From assembly GCA_964496575.1 (NCBI GenBank), contig CAZCAC010000072.1, forward strand, positions 1 through 43,062: 43,062 nucleotides of DNA, written 5' to 3'. This document shows positions 24,930 through 33,880 of this stretch, piece after piece; the stretch's first letter is position 1, and every line of letters starts with the position of its first letter. The stretch is from CAZCAC01 sp964496575 (lineage in GTDB: Bacteria; Planctomycetota; UBA1135; GCA-002686595). A program made the position numbers and the translations under genes. The notes beneath the pieces were generated by a model. It ran no database searches and was not told where the DNA came from. It saw only the letters and a program-made list of their open reading frames with translations.

Positions 24930-25913
24930 ATGACCATGAAGGAACACCGCAAACTGATCTGGAGCTTCTTCTCGTCCCTGGCCCTCGTGATCCCAGTTGC
25001 GCTGTTGCCGGGTTGCGGGAAGGACGACGAGCCGGTGCATCTCGGGCTGGACCTGAGCGCCGGGGGGGCGTGTCTGACGTATCGGGTGGACTGGGACGAG
25101 GCCCTCGAGGGAGGCATCATCACCCAGGACCAGTACGAATCGAGGGACGAGCTGGTGCGGCAGGTGATCGAGATCCTGCGCGAGCGAGTCGATCCCAGCG
25201 GCGAGCGAGAGCTCTTCTGGGAGATCGAGGGGAAGGACCGCTTCGTCGTCCAGATCCCGGCCGACCCGGCCGATGCCGACGATACCGAACAGGTTCGTTC
25301 CCGGATCGAGACTCGCGGCTTGTTGCAGTTCTTGATCGCCGCCGAGGAGGGGGACTTTCCTCCCGGGACCAGTCTGACCGGCGAACGGACCAGGGCCGAG
25401 GAGTGGCGGCGGGCGAATCCGGAGGCCCCGTGGTCGGTGTACAACGAGTCACTGGCGACCGGTGACCAGAAGACCCATGACCTGCGCGTGTTCCCGAGGC
25501 GAGTCGTCGACAGGGAGACGGGTCAGGTCCAACCGGCGGGGATCGAGCTGCTCTGGAACCAGAAGGAGGAGTGGACCTTCACCGACGCCGATCTGCTGAG
25601 CGTCTACCCGACCACCGATCGAATGGGCTACCCGGTCCTCGGCCTGGAGCTGGACCCGGGGAGGGGGGCCGATTTCAGCGAGTTCACGACCGAGTACATC
25701 GACAGAGGACTCGCCATCGTTATCGACGGCGTGATCGTGAGCCTGGCGACGATCAGGACCACGCTGGGCACGGAGTTCATCATCGACGGGCCGTTCAGTG
25801 CTGCCGATATCGGGGCGATGCTCAGCCTGCTCCGCTCGGGCTCGTTGGTCGTGACCCCGGTGCTGGAGAGCGTGGAGCAGGTGGTTCCGGGGGCGAACCA
25901 GAGCGGCGATTGA
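24930..25913 (+). CDS. Lipoprotein consisting of a SecD-like periplasmic domain only
   Basis: This is a 327-residue exported protein. Residues 1-28 are a lipoprotein signal ending L-L-P-G-C29. The rest matches the large periplasmic part of SecD, the subunit that with SecF uses proton motive force to pull proteins through SecYEG: G-L-D-L-S-A-G-G, I-L-R-E-R-V-D-P-S-G, V-Q-I-P-A, G-L-L-Q-F-L, F-T-T-E-Y-I-D-R-G-L-A-I-V-I-D-G and L-L-R-S-G-S-L. All C-terminal membrane segments of SecD, needed for proton use, are missing; the protein ends 30 residues after L-R-S-G-S-L. It cannot be a normal SecD and no secF is nearby. Binding of emerging exported proteins is inferred. ATG 24936 is an alternative start. 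Confidence 0.85.
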   Translation: MTMKEHRKLIWSFFSSLALVIPVALLPGCGKDDEPVHLGLDLSAGGACLTYRVDWDEALEGGIITQDQYESRDELVRQVIEILRERVDPSGERELFWEIEGKDRFVVQIPADPADADDTEQVRSRIETRGLLQFLIAAEEGDFPPGTSLTGERTRAEEWRRANPEAPWSVYNESLATGDQKTHDLRVFPRRVVDRETGQVQPAGIELLWNQKEEWTFTDADLLSVYPTTDRMGYPVLGLELDPGRGADFSEFTTEYIDRGLAIVIDGVIVSLATIRTTLGTEFIIDGPFSAADIGAMLSLLRSGSLVVTPVLESVEQVVPGANQSGD

Positions 25914-26111
25914 GCGGCTGGAGCTTCGAGCTCGTCGGCCTGGAATCGGGCGGGAATGCCGATCGGTTGTAACGTTTCCAGGGAATGCTCCCCTTCCCTA
26001 TTCGGTGCACGAATCACAGTCTCGACCGATTGCCAGGGATGAACACCTCACGTATTCTCGAACCGGAAGAGCGCTTCGATGCGCTCCGCGCGGCTGATTC
26101 CCGGGAGAGAG

Positions 26112-26609
26112 ATGGACCTCGAGGATCTGGAAAAGCAGCACTCCTGGTTGAAGCGGAGAGCGCGTCGGCTGATGGGCTCTCGGCTGCGCGCGTGGATGGA
26201 GAGTGGCGATCTCGCGCAGGAGACCGAGCGAGAGGCTCTGCACACGATCGACGGCAAGCGCTTCCCGAACCTCGCCGCGTTCCGCGGCTGGTTGCTGAAG
26301 ATCCTGTGTCACCACGCGGCGAACGAGTCACGACGCCGTGGGCTGGACCTCGTCGACGCGCGGTGGTCGCGAATGTCGGGCAACGAGCAGACGCCCTCGC
26401 GGGTAGCGACGGCTCGCGATTCGGGGCGCTGGATCCGTGGTCGCCTCCGCAGCCTTACCGAGCGCGAGCGTCAGGTGGTGCTCGCGCGTGTGATAGATGG
26501 GGAATCCTTCCGAGACATTGGCGAGCGGCTGGAGATCTCCGAGGGAAACGCCCGCGTCATTTTCCACCGCAGCTTGCAGAAGCTACGCGAGCGTGATGAA
26601 GATGAGTGA
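26112..26609 (+). CDS. RNA polymerase sigma factor, ECF/sigma-70-like
   Basis: This is a 165-residue sigma factor. Region 2 runs through W-L-K-R-R-A-R-R-L-M, G-D-L-A-Q-E-T and F-R-G-W-L-L-K-I-L. Region 4 is a clear helix-turn-helix (L-T-E-R-E-R-Q-V-V-L, then S-F-R-D-I-G-E-R-L-E-I-S-E-G-N-A-R-V). ATG 26112 was chosen for the GGGAGAGAG just upstream; the frame is open to 26079. The stop overlaps the kinase start by 14 bases, so the two are translationally coupled. No anti-sigma gene is adjacent, and in Planctomycetota such factors are often paired with kinases instead. The leader contains TGTAAC at 25968-25973, a possible ECF-type -35, which is tentative. Confidence 0.88.
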   Translation: MDLEDLEKQHSWLKRRARRLMGSRLRAWMESGDLAQETEREALHTIDGKRFPNLAAFRGWLLKILCHHAANESRRRGLDLVDARWSRMSGNEQTPSRVATARDSGRWIRGRLRSLTERERQVVLARVIDGESFRDIGERLEISEGNARVIFHRSLQKLRERDEDE

Positions 26610-29600
26610 CGTCCAGCTCCCCGAATCGGACGCGCTGTGGGACGAGTGGTGCGAGGCGCGCGCCTCCAACCCGGAGCTGCGGGCCGAGACCTTCGCCGCG
26701 CGTTTCGGCGAGCGGAGTGCAGAGGCGTTCGATCGGCTCACCACCTTGCTGGCGGTCGAGGAGGAGGCTCCGTTGCCCTCGCTGGTGCGAGTGCTCCAGC
26801 CCGACGAGGACGGTCATCTGCGTTTCGCCGGCTTCACGCTGCTGCGCGAGCTGGGGGAGGGCTCGGCGGGGCTCGTGTACGAGGCGATCGACGAACGGCC
26901 CGAAGGTAATGGCGAGCACATCGCGCTCAAGCTGCTGAACCCGAGCCTCGGCAACGGCGCCGCCAGCCGCGACGCGATCCTGCGCGAGGCGCGGATCACC
27001 GCCCGGCTCGATCACCCTTCGATCGTGCGAGTGGTCGCCAGCGGCGTCGAGCAGGGTTACGCGTGGGTCGCGACGGAGCTGATCGAGGGGGAGCCGGTGG
27101 AACGTTTGATCGACGACGACCGTACGCCCGCGGACCGGGTCGCGTTGGCGCTGGAGGTGGGTTTGTCGATCGCCTCCGCGTTGGAGCACGCCCACGAGCG
27201 CGGGGTGTTGCACCGCGACCTGAAGCCCTCGAACGTGGTGCGCGCCACGGACGGCGTGGTGAAGGTCCTCGACTTCGGCCTGGCCAGGCGTGAGGGCGCG
27301 GCGTTCGGGGTGAGTCGTACGGGCGAGGTGGTGGGCACGCCGCTGTACATGGCGCCGGAGCAGCTGCGCGGGGTGCGCGACCTCGACGGGAGGGCGGATC
27401 TCTACGCGCTAGGCCTGGTGATGCTCGAGTTGGCGACGGGGAAGCGGCTCCTCGTGCGCGAAGGAGCGCTGAAGACGCTGGCGAGGATCGCGCGGGGGAG
27501 TGGGAGGTTCTCGGCGAGGTTCTTAGCCGGGTTGCCCAAAGGACTCGCGGGGGTGCTGTCGCGATTGCTGGAGCCGGACCGGCGCGATCGGTACGTGGAT
27601 GCGGCAGCGCTGATCGGGGATCTGAAGGCGTTGCGGGAGGGGCGAAAGCCCGGCCTGCGGAGGCTGGGACCGGGGGTGCGGTTCTGGCACTGGGTCGTGC
27701 GACGACCGGTCAGGACGGTGGGACTCGTGCTGATGGCCGGCGCACTTGTCTGGCTGGGTTCGTGGTCTTCGAACAAACTGCCGATCTCGATTGCGGTCGA
27801 CGCGCTCGAGGTGCGTCCATCCGGAGTGTGGGTGGACGGAGACCAGACAGTGGCGAGCCTCCCCCTCAGCCTCTCCCTCTGGATCCGGGGCGCGCACGAG
27901 CTAGAGTTCTTCGACGGCACGTATCGCTACACCTTCACCATCGACGTGCAGGATGGAGGCGCGAGTCGCTTCTTTCTGCCCTTCGGCCGAATCTACAGTC
28001 AGCAAAGGCCCCTGCCCGAGCTTTCCGGCAAGTGGGCGGGAGAGCCGGTCGGATTCGTTCAGGTTGGGGTGCGCCCGGCGGATCGCTCGGATCACCACGG
28101 GAGCTTCGGCGTGGCCCTCAGTTGCCCTGGGACACTCGAGGCGACTGCGCCCGGAATCAGCACCTTTCCGCTTCCGGTAAGCGAGGAGCCCTACACCCTT
28201 CGTATCGAGTGCATCGGATACCGTCCGCGAGAGATCCCGATCTCCATCCACGACGGTAGGACGCGATCGGTGATGGTCGAGCTCGATTCGGTCGAGGATC
28301 CCTGGCATAGCATCCTGGTGAGCAGTCCGCTCGATCCCCTTGTCGACCCTGATCGGGTACAGATGGAGAACCTGGCGCTGCGCTGGGAGACGAAGGAGCG
28401 TGACGGGTACTCGGACACCCTCGTCCATCGCGTCGGGTTGGGAGTGGTCGATCCATCGCGGGAGGGCGTGCTGCGCTTCACGATCCCGCTGCCGGACGAG
28501 ATCGAAGACATCGAGGAGATCCAGGTACTCGGGATCGCTGACCCCGAGCTCTACCTCGATGTCCACCCCGACCAGTGGCTGCTCATCGAGATGGGGGCGA
28601 GCGCGGAGGCCCTCCACCCGATGCTCCCCTGGGGTGCTGCCCCCTGGGACAGCGATCGAGGGCGGGCCCTGGACCCATCCATTCAGGAGGAGCTCCGTCG
28701 CGCTCTGCGCGAATCGGGCGCGCGAGAGCTTCACGTTCGCTACCGAGCATTCGGGGAGGCGGCCTGGATCCTGCGGACGAACGCCCTGCCCCGCCGCAAG
28801 TCCGATCGCACCGTGCACTGGGATCCGGCCTTGCGCCTTCGAGTGCGTGGTGTGGGATCGGAGGTCGAGAAGCGAGCGCCGGTGGTCGACACATCAACAG
28901 CCGGTCGTCCGGATGCGCAGACCGTCATCGATCTCAGTACGGAGGATGGGGTCTTCACCTTCGATGGGGGCCCGCCGGGTGAGCTCGTGTCCTTCAACTC
29001 CGCCGGCGGTAGGGACGTCGATGGGGACGGAGTCAATGACTTTGCGCTGCACGTGCACGAGCACCCCGATCACGTGGAGATTCGCTCGGGAAAGGACGGG
29101 GCGCTCCTGCTCGAACTCGACGGGGACCCGGGTGACGACTACGGTCACGGCCTCGTCTTCGTTCCCGACCTCGACGGCGATGGTGCCGCCGAGCTGCTGG
29201 TGAGCGCGCCGCAGCACGGCTCCAGAAGCGGGGATAGGACGGGCTACGTCGTGCTCCACTCGGGGCGCACGGGGGTCGTACTCGGGCGTGTGGCGGGGAC
29301 GAGCCTGAACCAGAATCTCGGCCTCGGCTTCGGCCTCGACTACCTCGGCGAGCTGGGCGGCCCGGGGAGCCACGCCGCCATCGTCTCGACCACCGAGAGC
29401 GAGGCGGGAGGCTGGGGATGTGCCAAGTTGCTGAGCCTGCCTGAGCTTCGCGTGCTGGCGCACCTCCCCGGTCACGAGCAGTGTGACCACTTCGGACATT
29501 CCAGCTGCGGGGTTGGCGACGTGAACGCTGACGGGGTACCCGATTTCGCGGTGGGTGCGTACCACGAGGATGCTCCGTTCTGGGACTCGGGGGCGGTCTA

Positions 29601-30123
29601 TGTTCATTCGGGGGATGCTGCTGCGGAGTTTCCGCTGATTCACAAGATCGTTGGAGAGGGCGTGTTCGACCTCCTGGGCAAGTACGTGGCCTTCGGCGGC
29701 GATCAGGATCGCGATGGGCACGCGGACCTGTTGACCTTCTCCAAGACCCACGGGATCCTCGTGCTCTCCGGCAGCACATGGAGAGTCTTGCACACTTATC
29801 CGCCAGCGACCGAAGGAGAGGAGTACTGTCTGCCGCGCCTGGTCAACGACTTCAACCACGATCACCTTCGGGACATCGCCGTGCACGGCCGACGGAAGAT
29901 GAAGTTCGGGATCGAGCCAGAAGTATGGGTGCCCTTCGCCATCGTCTTCTCCACCGCTACAGAGGTGCCGTTGCTGGAGGTCGTCGGTGCGCCTGGTGGT
30001 GCGCCCTCTGTGGCTCCAGCTCCGGATGTCAACGGAGATGGCCTCGACGATCTGTTGGTAGGAATGGGCAGGCGTGAGGGAGAGGTGCGGCCGAGGATGC
30101 TGTTCGTGCTGGCCAGGAAGTAG
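26596..30123 (+). CDS. Transmembrane Ser/Thr protein kinase with PEGA-like and FG-GAP propeller ectodomain
   Basis: This is a 1,175-residue receptor-like kinase. The cytoplasmic kinase domain (about 77-345) has a Gly loop (L-G-E-G-S-A-G-L-V-Y-E), A-L-K-L-L, catalytic H-R-D-L-K-P-S-N, D-F-G and the activation segment G-T-P-L-Y-M-A-P-E-Q, so it should be active. One membrane segment follows (about 374-391). Outside are PEGA-like strands (about 405-570), an unassigned region, then FG-GAP/VCBS repeats (about 808-1168) with calcium-type loops such as D-L-D-G-D-G-A-A-E and N-A-D-G-V-P-D. The frame is open upstream, but ATG 26596 (overlapping the sigma stop) or 26602 is the sensible start. The overlap suggests that kinase and sigma factor act together; the signal sensed is unknown. 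Confidence 0.9.
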   Translation: MKMSDVQLPESDALWDEWCEARASNPELRAETFAARFGERSAEAFDRLTTLLAVEEEAPLPSLVRVLQPDEDGHLRFAGFTLLRELGEGSAGLVYEAIDERPEGNGEHIALKLLNPSLGNGAASRDAILREARITARLDHPSIVRVVASGVEQGYAWVATELIEGEPVERLIDDDRTPADRVALALEVGLSIASALEHAHERGVLHRDLKPSNVVRATDGVVKVLDFGLARREGAAFGVSRTGEVVGTPLYMAPEQLRGVRDLDGRADLYALGLVMLELATGKRLLVREGALKTLARIARGSGRFSARFLAGLPKGLAGVLSRLLEPDRRDRYVDAAALIGDLKALREGRKPGLRRLGPGVRFWHWVVRRPVRTVGLVLMAGALVWLGSWSSNKLPISIAVDALEVRPSGVWVDGDQTVASLPLSLSLWIRGAHELEFFDGTYRYTFTIDVQDGGASRFFLPFGRIYSQQRPLPELSGKWAGEPVGFVQVGVRPADRSDHHGSFGVALSCPGTLEATAPGISTFPLPVSEEPYTLRIECIGYRPREIPISIHDGRTRSVMVELDSVEDPWHSILVSSPLDPLVDPDRVQMENLALRWETKERDGYSDTLVHRVGLGVVDPSREGVLRFTIPLPDEIEDIEEIQVLGIADPELYLDVHPDQWLLIEMGASAEALHPMLPWGAAPWDSDRGRALDPSIQEELRRALRESGARELHVRYRAFGEAAWILRTNALPRRKSDRTVHWDPALRLRVRGVGSEVEKRAPVVDTSTAGRPDAQTVIDLSTEDGVFTFDGGPPGELVSFNSAGGRDVDGDGVNDFALHVHEHPDHVEIRSGKDGALLLELDGDPGDDYGHGLVFVPDLDGDGAAELLVSAPQHGSRSGDRTGYVVLHSGRTGVVLGRVAGTSLNQNLGLGFGLDYLGELGGPGSHAAIVSTTESEAGGWGCAKLLSLPELRVLAHLPGHEQCDHFGHSSCGVGDVNADGVPDFAVGAYHEDAPFWDSGAVYVHSGDAAAEFPLIHKIVGEGVFDLLGKYVAFGGDQDRDGHADLLTFSKTHGILVLSGSTWRVLHTYPPATEGEEYCLPRLVNDFNHDHLRDIAVHGRRKMKFGIEPEVWVPFAIVFSTATEVPLLEVVGAPGGAPSVAPAPDVNGDGLDDLLVGMGRREGEVRPRMLFVLARK

Positions 30124-30262
30124 GCGCAGGACCGCGGTTTTCCGGAGTCAGGCGTAGCGAATGTCCGCCGGAACCACCTTCTCCAGTTGAGAGTCATCAA
30201 TCTCACTCCCTGCCGTCCGTCCCCGATTCGGTGTTTTCATCCCCGAAGGTGAGGAGAACCTC

Positions 30263-32053
30263 ATGCGCAAGCAGTCCCTGCCAACCTATCCCCTCCTCGC
30301 GGTGCTCGGTGCCCTGTGCTGCCCTGAGCCGGCCGGGGCCCAGCAACAAGTGTTTCACTACGCTGACCCGACCCCGCACCGCTTCGCATATTCGGTCGCG
30401 GTTTTGGACGATCTCGACGGTGACGGCACCCCCGAGATCGGAATCGGATCCTGGGGGGACGGTCCCTTCATCATCTCGGGCATGACGGGTACCGTTCTGT
30501 ACCACTCGACGGTAGGTTCCGATGTGGAGGCCTATGGCGTGTCCATCGACGGTCTCCCGGACATCACCGGCGACGGAATCGCGGAGTACCTGATCGGCTC
30601 GCGGGAGTCCCTCGGTTCGACTCCGCTTCACGAGGTTCGTTCAGGAGCTGATGGGTCACTCGTTCGCTCCCACGCCTTCTCCGGTTTCGAGATCACCCAG
30701 CACGACGATCTGGACGGAGATGGTTGGGCCGACTACGCACTCGTCGATGAACGCACCATGCAGATCCGATCGGGGGTCAGCGGGGCAGTGCTCAGCGAGT
30801 GGACCATACCTCCCGGACACGGCGACCGGCTGAATCGAGTGGCGAGGACCGGCGACGTGAACGGCGACGGGATCCCCGATGTGGTGGGCGGCCAGTGGGA
30901 CTGGACCCAGGGAGGGGGCGTCGGACCGGGTCGAGTCCACATGTTCTCCGGTGCCGGTGGTTCGCGGCTCTGGACGGTCCTCGGTGACGACATCCCGGAC
31001 TTTCTCGGGATGGACGTCACCGGAGACATCGATGTAAACACCGATGGCACTCCGGATGTGGTCGCCATCACCGGTCCTTGGGGCCATGCCGTGGAGTACG
31101 TTCGGGTCCTGTCGGGTCAGGATGGCTCCCTGCTCCGTGATGAGTATCTTCCTCCGGCCCTGCAGACGGACCTATTCTGGCGCTACGCGGTCGTGACGCT
31201 CCAGGATCTTGACGGCGACGGAATCGCCGAGTACGCGATCGGGGGCGCCGACAACAGCTGCGACGGGGTCGTCGAGCTGCGCTCCGGGGCCAGCGGGGCG
31301 CAGCTCCTGCAGCTCACCGGATCCTCCGGCTTCGGGACGAGCCTGGATGGGTCCCGGGACTGGGATGGCGACGGCTTGGCGGATCTCGCCGTGGGGGCAG
31401 TGGACTGCAGCCACTACGGCGGCGAAGTGTTCGTCTACTCCTTCGCCGACCTGTTCGACTGCAACGGCAATGGCATCCCCGATGGGGCGGACCTCGCTTC
31501 CGGTGCGAGCCAGGACTGCAATCTCAATCAAATCCCTGATGAGTGCGATGTAGCGGGTGGGATCAGCCTGGACTGCAACGACAATGGAATCCCCGATGAG
31601 TGCGATCCCGACTTGAACGGCAACGGCATTCCCGACGATTGTGAGTGCTTCGCAACCAACTACTGCACCGCCAATGACAACACCACCGGCGAGCCCGCCA
31701 TCATCGGCATGGCTGGGATCCCGAGCATCTCGCTCAACGACTTCCACCTACGCGCAGGGCCACTGCCTCCGAACGACTTCGGGCTCTTCTTCTTCGGTCC
31801 CTATGATCGGGATCCCTGGCCACACGGCTCGGGCTATCTCTGCATTGCGGCTGCGGGTATGGAGCGGCTGAATCCGCCGGACCTGAGCAACGCCGCCGGC
31901 TTCGTCGTCCGCCAGTTCGACTTCACCGATGTGCCCGGCGACCCGATCCAGCCCGGCGACACGCGCTACTTCCAGTACTGGTATCGCGACCACCCGGCGG
32001 TGGGGGATCCGTGGAACTTCACCGATGGGCTCGAGGTGGTCTTCTGTCCCTAG
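30263..32053 (+). CDS. Secreted FG-GAP repeat protein with Ca-loop segment and divergent shared C-terminal domain
   Basis: This is a 596-residue exported protein with a signal peptide (1-26, ending P-A-G-A-Q). Residues about 35-395 carry six or more FG-GAP-type repeats with D-L-D-G-D-G, N-G-D-G-I-P-D and similar calcium loops, forming a propeller as in integrin alpha chains. Residues about 400-462 are dockerin/EF-hand-like (C-N-G-N-G-I-P-D, Q-I-P-D-E-C-D, N-G-N-G-I-P-D-D-C). Residues about 468-596 are a divergent copy of the array's C-terminal domain (N-Y-C-T-A-N-D, G-D-T-R-Y-F-Q-Y-W-Y-R-D). It begins 139 bases after the kinase gene, whose ectodomain has the same repeat type. Adhesion or partnership with that receptor is inferred. 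Confidence 0.85.
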   Translation: MRKQSLPTYPLLAVLGALCCPEPAGAQQQVFHYADPTPHRFAYSVAVLDDLDGDGTPEIGIGSWGDGPFIISGMTGTVLYHSTVGSDVEAYGVSIDGLPDITGDGIAEYLIGSRESLGSTPLHEVRSGADGSLVRSHAFSGFEITQHDDLDGDGWADYALVDERTMQIRSGVSGAVLSEWTIPPGHGDRLNRVARTGDVNGDGIPDVVGGQWDWTQGGGVGPGRVHMFSGAGGSRLWTVLGDDIPDFLGMDVTGDIDVNTDGTPDVVAITGPWGHAVEYVRVLSGQDGSLLRDEYLPPALQTDLFWRYAVVTLQDLDGDGIAEYAIGGADNSCDGVVELRSGASGAQLLQLTGSSGFGTSLDGSRDWDGDGLADLAVGAVDCSHYGGEVFVYSFADLFDCNGNGIPDGADLASGASQDCNLNQIPDECDVAGGISLDCNDNGIPDECDPDLNGNGIPDDCECFATNYCTANDNTTGEPAIIGMAGIPSISLNDFHLRAGPLPPNDFGLFFFGPYDRDPWPHGSGYLCIAAAGMERLNPPDLSNAAGFVVRQFDFTDVPGDPIQPGDTRYFQYWYRDHPAVGDPWNFTDGLEVVFCP

Positions 32054-32557
32054 TAGCTCGTTGGTGGATTCGCTCCGCGTCATGGCGCCGTCCTCCAACC
32101 CAACTCAACACCTCCCCGCCTCACCGGTTCTACCGATTCACCCGCATTCGTGCTACGGAACCGCGATCTCCTCCGACACTTCCGTGATTCAGGGGGCATC
32201 ACGATGACCGCGGAAGTGGCGATGGAGAACGCGGTTCCGTATCCGTGTCTCTCGAATGCCCGATTCACACCGGAACCGTCGCCACGGCGAGGGGTTTGTC
32301 TTCAGAGTCGGATCGAGAACCGACCTCTAGCCCGGACTATTCATGAAGATGTGCTCCATACACAGCAACTCGGTTCCTGGTGGTGCTTTGCGGGTTCTGG
32401 CGACGCAGGCGACCCTGAACGGGTCGTCGAGGAAGCCAGGCTCCGAGAAGTGCCTCCAGGGGCCGAGAGGCCGTCGAAGACGGCCGGTTGCGAAGTCTGG
32501 TGTGCATGTTCATGCATGGTCCGGGCTCGACTCCAACCCCAACTCCACTGCTTTTCA
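32054..32557 (+). other. 504-bp intergenic region without a recognisable gene
   Basis: Frames here are short or lack family resemblance. The region holds the imperfect inverted repeat at 32154-32241 and a small hairpin GGCCGTC/GACGGCC (32469-32475 and 32479-32485). The serine-hydrolase frame is open through part of it, but that stretch does not resemble the protein's signal peptide or domain. Confidence 0.5.
32154..32241. repeat. 31-bp imperfect inverted repeat, possible MITE or large RNA hairpin
   Basis: The arms at 32154-32184 and 32211-32241 match as reverse complements at 27 of 31 positions, starting with a perfect 12 bp (TACGGAACCGCG). The spacer contains a smaller dyad, CGTGAT/ATCACG. 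Patches CATTCG and CGAATG lie just outside, so the structure may span about 32143-32260. No target duplication could be identified. Confidence 0.6.
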
Positions 32558-33880
32558 ATGCCCCGAATCCACTCTCTCCTCTTGGTCACGGCCGCGCTCG
32601 CTTCCCAGGCTCTCGGGAGCTCATCAGGCCAGGTGCCTTACGATTTCTCCTCCGCGGAGTACTTGCTACGATCCGAGCTCCGGGACCTCGAGGGACACGT
32701 CGCGGTGATCGTACGGCAGGATGGTACCGAGCTGTTCCGCTTCCAGGCCGGAGACATCCACTACGACACGAAGACGCGACTCGCCTCGTTCACCAAGACC
32801 ATCTCGGCCGGGGTCATCCTCGCCCTTCGCGACGATCAAGTACTTTCGCTCGACGAGCGCCTGGGGAGCTCCTTCCCGCTGTTCGACGCGAGGGGAATCG
32901 GCGACCCCACCATCCTGGACTGCTGGTCGATGCGGCACGGAATCGACGCTCCCATCGCGTACGAGCGAGACCCGAGGTTCACGCTGGAACAATCGGTCGC
33001 CCTGATCGGCCTGACCGGCACGCTCGTGTTCCGTCCCGGCACACGGCTGGGCTACGACGGCGCCGGGATGCAGACCACCGGGCAACTCGCCGTCCTTCGC
33101 ACCGGTGCGGAGTGGGAGGACATCGCCCGAGCACGGATCCTCGATCGCTGCGGTATGCCCGAGGCGGACTACGGGTAGTTCGGCCTCAATCCGGCCATCG
33201 CGGGAGGGTTGCGCAGCAGCGCCGAGGAGACGATCAACTACGCACAGATGATCGTCGATCGAGGGTGGTTCGCAGGCGCGCGGGTGCTTTCGAATGACTC
33301 GATCGAACAGCTCTTCGCCAACGAGACCCGCGGGCTGCCCGAGTACTACACGCCCTTCCCGCCGGCTCATCCCCTCTATCCCTACGGAACTGATCCCGAC
33401 TACGGCTTCGGCGGCTGGATCCTGGCGGAGGACCCCGCCACCGGTCACGTCGAGGAGATTCTCGGCGCCGGTGCCTGGGGAAGCTACCTCTGGGTCGATC
33501 GAAGGCGAGGGCTCACCGCCGTCCTGATCACGGACATCACTCCGGGGACTCAGACTTCGATGGACGCGGCCCTCGGGCTCTTCGACGTCGCTCGCCGCCA
33601 GGTCGAGGTGGCGCAGGTCCAGCAGGTCGTTGCGACTCCCGAGGTGGGCGGGATGCGCCTCGAATGGCGGCCCGCCCCCGGCTCGGTCGCGACGAGAGTC
33701 TACGGCTCGGCGACCCCGATCCGAGACGTCTTCACGTTGCGCGAATCAGTGATTCTGGCCGAGACGAACGCGGGAGCGGCAACCGTGCCGGTCCAGGAGC
33801 ACTACGCCGCCGTGGCCGTCTTCGACGCGCTGGTCAACACCGCCCTTGTTCCGGAAGGAAACACCATCGCGGTGCCCTGA
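32558..33880 (+). pseudogene. Serine hydrolase (beta-lactamase/esterase type) gene split by an in-frame TAG
   Basis: A single frame of 440 codons with one stop encodes an exported serine hydrolase of the penicillin-binding-protein-like beta-lactamase family. ATG 32558 begins a signal peptide (residues 1-20). S77-F-T-K80 is the catalytic S-x-x-K, and Y166 in L-G-Y-D-G-A-G is the probable second motif. After the TAG (33176-33178, codon 207) the frame continues with N-P-A-I-A-G-G-L-R-S-S-A-E-E, typical of the family, and later G-F-G-G-W-I-L and G-A-G-A-W-G. The C-terminal 90 residues form an extra sandwich-like region. CAG, TGG or a Tyr codon could have become TAG in one step. Without readthrough an inactive N-terminal fragment results. 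Confidence 0.82.

Noticed and set aside
25960..26005. ECF-type promoter before the sigma gene (TGTAAC at 25968)
   Set aside because: The -35-like string is suggestive, but no convincing -10 partner at fixed spacing or second instance before a likely target gene was found, so it is mentioned only in the gene entry.
16831..33178. Genome-wide reassignment of TAG to a sense codon
   Set aside because: Many intact genes here end naturally at TAG (acnB, the genes ending at 10665, 11945, 30123, 32053, 39743 and 42924), with hairpins or spacers following. At most, partial suppression is possible.
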